From Pseudomonas sp. G2-4 (GTDB taxonomy: Bacteria > Pseudomonadota > Gammaproteobacteria > Pseudomonadales > Pseudomonadaceae), in the NCBI RefSeq assembly GCF_030064125.1, contig NZ_CP125957.1, positions 5,264,501 to 5,328,500 on the forward strand: DNA of 64,000 nucleotides, in the 5' to 3' direction. The notes under the pieces are model-generated. The model was given only the letters and a program-made list of their open reading frames with translations. It was not told the DNA's origin and did no database searches. Below, in pieces: positions 58,320 through 64,000 of the stretch. Within the stretch, counting starts at the first letter, position 1. Each line of letters begins with the position of its first letter. Position numbers and translations under genes: made by a program.

Positions 58320-59456
58320 ATGACCAGAACCATGCGCACCCGAACGTTGAAAACGCTGCTGGCACCGTCGCTGCTGACCCTGGCGATGTTCGCCGGGGCC
58401 ACGCAGGCAGCAGCGCCGCTGCGCCCGCCACAGGGTTACTTTGCACCGATCGAAAAGGTCAAGGCGGGCGATCCTGCCCAAGGCTGCGATGCAACACCGA
58501 CGCCCTACACCGGTTCCCTGCAGTTTCGCAGCAAGTACGAAGGCTCCGACAAGGCCCGTGCAACCCTGAACATGCAATCGGAAAAAGCCTTTCGTGACAG
58601 CACCGCCGACATCACCAAGATCGAGCGCGGCGTCAGCAAGCAAGTGATGCAATTCATGCGTGACGGTCGCCCCGAGCAACTGGAATGCACCCTGAACTGG
58701 CTGACCGCATGGGCCAAGGCCGACGCGTTGATGTCCAAGGACTTCAACCACACCGGCAAGTCCATGCGCAAATGGGCCTTGGGCAGCATGGCTTCGGCGT
58801 ATGTGCGCCTGAAGTTTTCCGAATCCCAGCCGCTGGCCAACCACCGGGAACAGGCGCAACTGATCGAAAGCTGGTTCAGCAAGATGGCCGATCAGGTGGT
58901 CAGCGATTGGGACAACCTGCCGTTGGACAAGACCAACAACCATTCCTACTGGGCCGCCTGGTCGGTGATGGCCACCTCCGTGGCAACCAACCGCCGCGAC
59001 CTGTTTGACTGGGCCGTCAAGGAATACAAGGTCGGCGTCAATCAGGTCGACGCCGAGGGCTACCTGCCCAACGAACTCAAGCGCAAGCAACGGGCACTGT
59101 CCTATCACAACTATGCCCTGCCGCCACTGGCGATGATCGCCAGTTTTGCCCAGGTCAACGGTGTGGACCTGCGCCAGGAAAACAACGGCGCCCTCAAGCG
59201 ACTGGGTGACCGGGTGCTGGCCGGGGTCAAAGACCCGGACATCTTCGAAGAGAAGAACGGCGACGAACAGGACATGAAGGATCTGAAGGTCGATTCGAAA
59301 TTCGCCTGGCTCGAACCGTTCTGCAGCCTCTACACCTGCTCCGAGGATGTGCTGGAACGCAAGCATGAAATGCAACCGTTCAAGACGTTCCGCCTCGGTG
59401 GCGATTTGACCAAGGTGTACGACCCTTCGCGGGAAAAAGGTGAAAAAGGAAGCTGA
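58320..59456 (+). CDS. algL: periplasmic alginate lyase
   Basis: Beta-elimination lyase that degrades stray alginate in the periplasm; loss is toxic in some pseudomonads. The 378 residues carry a signal peptide ending near ATQAA and the lyase motif NNHSYW ([14 protein letters not shown]), plus [14 protein letters not shown]. The start at 58320 is preceded by GAGG at nine bases; ATG at 58305 overlaps the algX stop (ATGA) and is an alternative, as is 58332. The gene is followed by a 222-bp gap with a REPIN and a G-rich tract before algI. Confidence 0.94.
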   Translation: MTRTMRTRTLKTLLAPSLLTLAMFAGATQAAAPLRPPQGYFAPIEKVKAGDPAQGCDATPTPYTGSLQFRSKYEGSDKARATLNMQSEKAFRDSTADITKIERGVSKQVMQFMRDGRPEQLECTLNWLTAWAKADALMSKDFNHTGKSMRKWALGSMASAYVRLKFSESQPLANHREQAQLIESWFSKMADQVVSDWDNLPLDKTNNHSYWAAWSVMATSVATNRRDLFDWAVKEYKVGVNQVDAEGYLPNELKRKQRALSYHNYALPPLAMIASFAQVNGVDLRQENNGALKRLGDRVLAGVKDPDIFEEKNGDEQDMKDLKVDSKFAWLEPFCSLYTCSEDVLERKHEMQPFKTFRLGGDLTKVYDPSREKGEKGS

Positions 59457-59486
59457 CACCCTTCTCCCTGCCTGGCAGGGAAATCC

Positions 59487-59576
59487 TGTGGGAGCGAGCG
59501 TGCTCGCGATAGCGGTCTGACATTCGCCATGGATGTCGACTGAAACACCGTCATCGCGAGCAAGCTCGCTCCCACA
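59487..59576. repeat. REPIN, type 1, between algL and algI
   Basis: Inverted type-1 arms (left arm with one change, GAGCGTGCTCG), with spacer CTGACATTCGCCATGGATGT. The spacer is nearly the same as in the REPIN before algA. Confidence 0.92.
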
Positions 59577-59621
59577 GGGAATGTGGTCTGTTTCGAATGT
59601 ATCAACCCCTCCGTTTTTCAT

Positions 59622-59638
59622 GGGGGGGTTTGGGGGGG
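59622..59638 (+). other. G7-TTT-G7 tract, potential G-quadruplex
   Basis: Two runs of seven G separated by TTT on the coding strand, fitting G3-N1-G3-N3-G3-N1-G3. It ends 40 bases before the algI start, within the operon transcript. It could fold in the mRNA or the DNA and could vary in length by slippage. Confidence 0.65.
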
Positions 59639-59678
59639 CTCTGGCCCTTGACTGTTGATTCAACATGGAGAGATCGGG

Positions 59679-61244
59679 ATGGTATTTTCATCCAACGTGT
59701 TCCTGTTTCTGTTCTTGCCGATCTTTCTCGGCTTGTACTACTTGAGCGGGCAACGCTATCGCAACTTGCTGTTGCTGCTGGCCAGCTATGTGTTCTATGC
59801 CTGGTGGCGAGTGGATTTCCTGGCGCTGTTCGCCGGCGTGACCCTGTGGAACTACTGGATCGGCCTGAAAGTCGGCGCCGCCGGCGTGCGCACCAAACCG
59901 GCCCAGCGCTGGTTGTTGCTTGGCGTGGGCGTTGACCTGTGCATCCTGGGTTACTTCAAGTACGCCAACTTCGGCGTGGACAGCCTCAACGCGATCATCA
60001 CCGGCTTCGGTCTGAATCCGTTCATCCTGACCCACGTGCTGTTGCCGATCGGGATCTCGTTCTACATCTTCGAGTCCATCAGCTACATCATCGACGTCTA
60101 TCGCGGTGACACCCCGGCGACCCACAACCTGATCGACTTCGCAGCGTTCGTGGCAATCTTTCCGCACTTGATCGCCGGCCCCGTGTTGCGTTTCCGCGAC
60201 CTGGCCGATCAGTTCAACAACCGCACCCACACGCTGGACAAGTTCTCTGAAGGCTGCACGCGATTCATGCAGGGTTTCATCAAGAAAGTGTTCATCGCCG
60301 ACACCCTCGCGGTGGTGGCCGACCACTGCTTTGCCTTGCAGAACCCGACCACGGGCGATGCCTGGCTCGGCGCCCTGGCCTACACCGCACAGCTGTACTT
60401 CGACTTCTCCGGCTACAGCGACATGGCCATCGGCCTGGGCCTGATGATGGGTTTCCGTTTCATGGAAAACTTCAAGCAGCCCTACATCAGCCAGTCGATC
60501 ACCGAGTTCTGGCGGCGCTGGCACATCAGCCTGTCCACCTGGCTGCGCGATTACCTCTACATCACCCTGGGCGGTAACCGCAAAGGCACGCTGATGACCT
60601 ATCGCAACCTGTTCCTGACCATGCTGCTCGGTGGTCTGTGGCACGGCGCGAACATCACCTACGTGATCTGGGGCGCCTGGCACGGTATCTGGCTGGCCAT
60701 CGAAAAGGCGGTGGGCATCAACACCTCGCCACGCAGCATCAATCCGATCCGCTGGGCGCTGACCTTCCTGCTGGTGGTCATGGGCTGGGTGATTTTCCGC
60801 TCCGAAAACCTGCACGTGGCCGGTCGCATGTACGGCGCCATGTTCAGCTTCGGCGACTGGTCGCTGTCGGAACTGACCCGCGCCAACCTGACCGGCCTGC
60901 AAATCGCCACGCTGGCGGTGGCCTACATCACTCTCGCCTTCTTCGGCCTGCGGGACCTCTACACCAACCGTCCGCCGGTCAAGACCAAGCCTGAAGTGAA
61001 CACCGAGGCCGATGGCCCGGCCACCGCACAACCGGGCCTGATCAAAGCCGTCCCAGGCGACAACCCGTCGACTATTCATGAACCGGGCTACACCGTGGGT
61101 GTCGAAGCCCAGGTGCAACCGGCCTACTGGACCGCGGACTGGTCACGCTACGCGATGCGCGCCCTGGTACTGCTGCTGTTCATCGCCTCGATTCTCAAAC
61201 TCTCGGCGCAAAGCTTCTCGCCGTTCCTTTACTTCCAGTTCTGA
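59679..61244 (+). CDS. algI: alginate O-acetylation membrane protein AlgI (MBOAT)
   Basis: Inner-membrane MBOAT protein that passes acetyl groups across the membrane to AlgJ/AlgX. The 521 residues begin MVFSSNVFLFLFLPIFLG and are multi-pass; the MBOAT-region signature FAAFVAIFPHLIAGPV and the conserved His in GGLWHGANITYVIWG near residue 322 are present. The start at 59679 has GGAG upstream and fits the family; the ATG at 59655 would add eight residues before it. A long periplasmic or cytosolic loop near 430-490 is Pro-rich. Confidence 0.95.
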   Translation: MVFSSNVFLFLFLPIFLGLYYLSGQRYRNLLLLLASYVFYAWWRVDFLALFAGVTLWNYWIGLKVGAAGVRTKPAQRWLLLGVGVDLCILGYFKYANFGVDSLNAIITGFGLNPFILTHVLLPIGISFYIFESISYIIDVYRGDTPATHNLIDFAAFVAIFPHLIAGPVLRFRDLADQFNNRTHTLDKFSEGCTRFMQGFIKKVFIADTLAVVADHCFALQNPTTGDAWLGALAYTAQLYFDFSGYSDMAIGLGLMMGFRFMENFKQPYISQSITEFWRRWHISLSTWLRDYLYITLGGNRKGTLMTYRNLFLTMLLGGLWHGANITYVIWGAWHGIWLAIEKAVGINTSPRSINPIRWALTFLLVVMGWVIFRSENLHVAGRMYGAMFSFGDWSLSELTRANLTGLQIATLAVAYITLAFFGLRDLYTNRPPVKTKPEVNTEADGPATAQPGLIKAVPGDNPSTIHEPGYTVGVEAQVQPAYWTADWSRYAMRALVLLLFIASILKLSAQSFSPFLYFQF

Positions 61245-61255
61245 GGGATCTGAAC

Positions 61256-62431
61256 ATGACCCGCTCATTACGCATCTTCTACATCGCACTGTTCCTGCTG
61301 ACCTTGACGGTCCTGGGCCTGTGGTCGGTGCGCAGCTTCTTCGGCTTCAGCACCAATCCCGATGCGACCGTGCTCAACGGTCGCTGGACCAAAGCCGTCG
61401 AGACGCACTACGACGAAGAGTTCCCGATCAAGCGCCTGGGCACCAACATCTGGGCCGCACTGGACTACAAGCTGTTCAATGAAGGCCGCAAAGGCGTGGT
61501 GCTGGGCCGCGACCAATGGCTGTACAGCGACGAAGAGTTCAACCCGATCGTCAACGAAGAGCTGAACCTGCAAGGCAACTACGCGCTGGTCGAAGGCGTG
61601 CGCCAGAAGCTCAAGGAACAAGGCATTACCCTGGTCATGGCGATCGTGCCAGCCAAGGCGCGCCTGTATCCAGAGCATCTGGGCGAAGTGAAGCCGTCCA
61701 GCATTCACACCAACCTGTACCAGGATTTCCACGCTCGCGTGGCGGCCGACAAGATCCTCGCCCCCGACCTGCTTGGCCCGCTGCAACAGGCCAAGCAGAG
61801 CGGCCAGCAAGTGTTCCTGCGCACCGACACCCACTGGACCCCGGAAGGCGCGCAAGTGGCCGCCGAGAACCTGGCCAAGGCCATTGCCGAGAAGACACCG
61901 CTCAACGGCGAACCGCAGCGCTTCGTCACGGAGACAGCGGAAAAAATCACCCACAAGGGCGACCTGCGGCAGTTCCTGCCCCTGGACCCACTGTTCGAAA
62001 ACCTGATGCCCGCCCAGGAGCCCCTGGTCAAACGCAACACCCGCGAAGCCGACGATCAGCCGGCCAGCGACGACGCGCTGTTTGCCGACGCACAGGTGCC
62101 CGTGGCCCTGATCGGTACCAGCTACAGCGCCAACCCCAACTGGAACTTCGTCGGTGCACTCAAGCAAGCCCTGCACAGCGACGTCGTGAACTACGCCGAA
62201 GACGGCCATGGCCCGATTCTGCCGATGCTCAGCTACCTCAAGAGCGACGCCTTCAAGAACAGCCCGCCACAGGTGCTGATCTGGGAGTTTCCTGAACGTT
62301 ATCTGCCTGTGAACAACGAAATCGGCGACGCCGACCCGCAGTGGGTCGCAGAGCTCAAGCAAGCCGGCGCCCGTCAACAGAACGTCGCCGCCAACACTCA
62401 ATCCGAGACGCCCGACCGGGCGCAAAACTGA
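61256..62431 (+). CDS. algJ: alginate O-acetyltransferase AlgJ
   Basis: Periplasm-facing SGNH-like protein anchored by an N-terminal signal anchor (IFYIALFLLTLTVLGLWSV). The 391 residues share the catalytic set of AlgX: the DxH motif in FLRTDTHWTPEGA and the Ser in ALIGTSYSANPNWNF. It works with AlgI and AlgF in acetylation. Starts 11 bases after algI and ends 14 bases before algF. Confidence 0.95.
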   Translation: MTRSLRIFYIALFLLTLTVLGLWSVRSFFGFSTNPDATVLNGRWTKAVETHYDEEFPIKRLGTNIWAALDYKLFNEGRKGVVLGRDQWLYSDEEFNPIVNEELNLQGNYALVEGVRQKLKEQGITLVMAIVPAKARLYPEHLGEVKPSSIHTNLYQDFHARVAADKILAPDLLGPLQQAKQSGQQVFLRTDTHWTPEGAQVAAENLAKAIAEKTPLNGEPQRFVTETAEKITHKGDLRQFLPLDPLFENLMPAQEPLVKRNTREADDQPASDDALFADAQVPVALIGTSYSANPNWNFVGALKQALHSDVVNYAEDGHGPILPMLSYLKSDAFKNSPPQVLIWEFPERYLPVNNEIGDADPQWVAELKQAGARQQNVAANTQSETPDRAQN

Positions 62432-62445
62432 AAGAGAGGTCCACC

Positions 62446-63111
62446 ATGACTTTCAACACTACTCCTCGCCGTCTCGCAGCTCGCTCCCTCAAAGCCGTTG
62501 CCCTCGTCGCCAGCATGAGCGCCCTTTCCCTGTCTGCCTTTGCAGGTGATTCGGCCCTGTACGGCCCAGTCGCGCCAAAGGGCTCGAGCTTCGTACGGAT
62601 CTACAACGCCAGCAACGCCGAAGTCAGCGCTACCGTCGGCAGCACCAACCTCAGCGAAGTGGCCCCCTTGGCCAGCAGTGACTTCAGCTTCATGCCCGGC
62701 GGCGACTACAGCGCCAAGGTCGGCAGCCAGACCGTTCCGGTTAAACTGGCCCCCGATCACTATTACACCCTGGTCAACAACGCCAGCGGCCAGCCTCAAC
62801 TGATCGAAGAGCCGCCGTTCAAGAACAAGCAGAAATCCCTGGTTCGCGTGCAGAACCTCACCGACAAGGCACTGACCCTCAAGACCGCCGATGGCAAGAC
62901 CGAAGTGGTGCCGAACGTGGCCGCCAAAGGCCGTGGCGAACGTGAAATCAACCCGGTGAAAGTGACCCTGGCGCTGTTCGAGGGCGACAAGAAAGTCGGC
63001 GACCTCAAGCCCGTGGCCCTGGAGCGCGGCGAAGCCGCCGTGCTGTACGTCACCGGTTCAGGCAGCAGCCTGTCGCCAGTGTGGGTGAAGCGCCCGACGT
63101 CGACCCGCTGA
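62446..63111 (+). CDS. algF: alginate O-acetylation adaptor AlgF
   Basis: Periplasmic protein of 221 residues required for acetylation of alginate. The signal peptide is followed by cleavage near SAFA. It contains two beta-sandwich-like halves (VRIYNASNAEVSATVGSTN; VRVQNLTDKALTLKTADGKTEV). The start at 62446 is chosen as AGAGAGG precedes it; the frame upstream to 62341 overlaps algJ and has no similarity. Confidence 0.93.
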   Translation: MTFNTTPRRLAARSLKAVALVASMSALSLSAFAGDSALYGPVAPKGSSFVRIYNASNAEVSATVGSTNLSEVAPLASSDFSFMPGGDYSAKVGSQTVPVKLAPDHYYTLVNNASGQPQLIEEPPFKNKQKSLVRVQNLTDKALTLKTADGKTEVVPNVAAKGRGEREINPVKVTLALFEGDKKVGDLKPVALERGEAAVLYVTGSGSSLSPVWVKRPTSTR

Positions 63112-63139
63112 TGAATTTTCCTGACTGACGCTGTGCCCT

Positions 63140-63228
63140 GTGGGAGCGAGCTTGCTCGCGATAGCTATCTGACATTCAACATGGATGTCGATTGATACAC
63201 CGCCATCGCGAGCAAGCTCGCTCCCACA
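63140..63228. repeat. REPIN, type 1, between algF and algA
   Basis: Inverted type-1 arms with spacer CTGACATTCAACATGGATGT; nearly identical to the REPIN between algL and algI. Confidence 0.92.
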
Positions 63229-63327
63229 CTGGACACAGGCGTCATTCAGGCACGGAACAACAACAAGAGAGTGAAACGACAGAACGCAGTAGCTCTAAAA
63301 CCATTTCGATTTGTAGGAGTAACAAAC
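63229..63327 (+). promoter_or_regulatory. algA leader with A-rich CA motif
   Basis: Contains AACAACAACAAGAG at about 63256-63269, which fits the AANAANAA pattern of Hfq/Crc sites, about 60 bases before the algA start. The Shine-Dalgarno AGGAG lies at about 63316-63320. No sigma-70 or AlgU promoter was recognised here. Confidence 0.5.
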
Positions 63328-64000
63328 ATGATTCCGGTGATCTTGTCAGGTGGTAGCGGCTCACGTCTTTGGCCGCTTTCGCGCAAGCAATTCCCTAAAC
63401 AGTTCCTGGCTCTGACCGGCGAACACACCCTGTTCCAGCAGACCATCGAGCGCCTGGTGTTCGAAGGCATGGACACGCCGATCGTGGTCTGCAACAAAGA
63501 CCACCGTTTCATCGTCAACGAACAGTTGAGCAACCGCAAACTGGAAGCCCAGCGCATCCTGATGGAACCGTTCGGGCGCAACACCGCACCGGCCGTGGCG
63601 CTGACCGCGATGATGCTGGTCAATGAAGGTCGCGACGAGCTGATGCTGGTGCTGCCGGCCGACCACGTGATCGAAGACCAGAAAGCCCTGCAACGCGCCC
63701 TGGCCCTGGCCACCGTGGCCGCCGAGCGTGGCGAAATGGTGCTGTTCGGTGTGCCGGCCACCAAGCCGGAAACCGGCTATGGCTACATCAAGTCGACCAA
63801 CGATGCGCTGCTGCCTGAAGGCGTGAGCCGTGTCTCGCACTTCGTCGAAAAACCCGACGTCAAGCGCGCCACCGAGTTCGTTAACGCCGGCGGTTATTTC
63901 TGGAACAGCGGCATGTTCCTGTTCCGCGCCAGCCGTTTCCTCGAAGAGCTGAAAAAGCACGATCCGGACATCTACGACACTTGCCTGCTGACCCTGGAGC
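63328..64000 (+). CDS. algA: mannose-6-phosphate isomerase / mannose-1-phosphate guanylyltransferase (3' end outside window)
   Basis: Bifunctional cytosolic enzyme that supplies GDP-mannose to AlgD. Only the first 224 residues, the guanylyltransferase half, are seen. The nucleotide-binding loop GGSGSRLWPLSRKQFPKQFL is at the N terminus, followed by LMEPFGRNTAPAVAL and VEKPDVKRA. The isomerase half lies past the window edge. ATG at 63328 is preceded by AGGAG at seven bases. It is the last gene of the canonical alginate order. The frame is open to the last base. Confidence 0.96.
   Translation, partial: MIPVILSGGSGSRLWPLSRKQFPKQFLALTGEHTLFQQTIERLVFEGMDTPIVVCNKDHRFIVNEQLSNRKLEAQRILMEPFGRNTAPAVALTAMMLVNEGRDELMLVLPADHVIEDQKALQRALALATVAAERGEMVLFGVPATKPETGYGYIKSTNDALLPEGVSRVSHFVEKPDVKRATEFVNAGGYFWNSGMFLFRASRFLEELKKHDPDIYDTCLLTLE

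Overview
The window is chromosomal DNA from a fluorescent pseudomonad, most likely the Pseudomonas fluorescens group. The evidence is high GC, Pseudomonas-type proteins throughout (MltF, AapJQMP, DauBAR, a complete alginate cluster) and many intergenic inverted repeats of the REP/REPIN type that are typical of this group. No rRNA, tRNA, CRISPR array, insertion sequence, prophage or transposase (including the REP-associated RAYT type) was seen.

Layout. 1-7.8 kb: the 3' part of a PTS N-acetylglucosamine IIBC gene, a small YqfO/NIF3-like gene, purL and mltF. 8-14 kb: one leftward housekeeping run lepA-lepB-rnc-era-recO-pdxJ (translation, protein export, RNA processing, DNA repair, vitamin B6). 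14.3-24 kb: lptF-lptG leftward; pepA, holC, a small conserved gene, valS and rlmF rightward; an HU gene leftward. 24.5-30 kb: ndpA-glutaredoxin rightward, then a leftward set with a glutathione transferase-like protein, a GIY-YIG protein, an NTF2-like protein, an MFS transporter and its FadR-type regulator. 30-31 kb: an mqsRA toxin-antitoxin pair behind a 25-bp near-perfect palindrome. 31-35 kb: the aapJQMP general amino-acid ABC importer. 35.5-42 kb: carboxylesterase, rhlB, then dauB-dauA-dauR (D-arginine to L-arginine conversion) with a convergent basic-amino-acid binding protein. 42-47.4 kb: moaCDE, a PhoH-family ATPase, a divergent NodB-like protein and yaaA. 48.2-64 kb: algD-8-44-K-E-G-X-L-I-J-F-A, cut by the window end inside algA.

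The alginate cluster is the functional centre. AlgA and AlgD make GDP-mannuronate. Alg8 and Alg44 polymerise it under c-di-GMP control through the Alg44 PilZ domain. AlgK, AlgE, AlgG, AlgX and AlgL handle, epimerise, trim and export the chain, and AlgI, AlgJ, AlgF with AlgX acetylate it. An 0.8-kb AT-rich control region precedes algD and holds spaced repeats, a tandem A-tract repeat and an AlgU-type -35 element inside a 9-bp inverted repeat.

The most interesting signals are regulatory or structural. A shared promoter/operator motif lies in front of both dauBA and the facing binding-protein gene. REP sequence has been read into two proteins (the end of RlmF and the signal peptide of AlgK). A G-quadruplex-capable tract sits before algI, and near-identical REPINs occur inside the alg operon. 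The lepA-lptG junction joins blocks that are far apart in other pseudomonads as I remember them. No wholly new multi-gene system was found.
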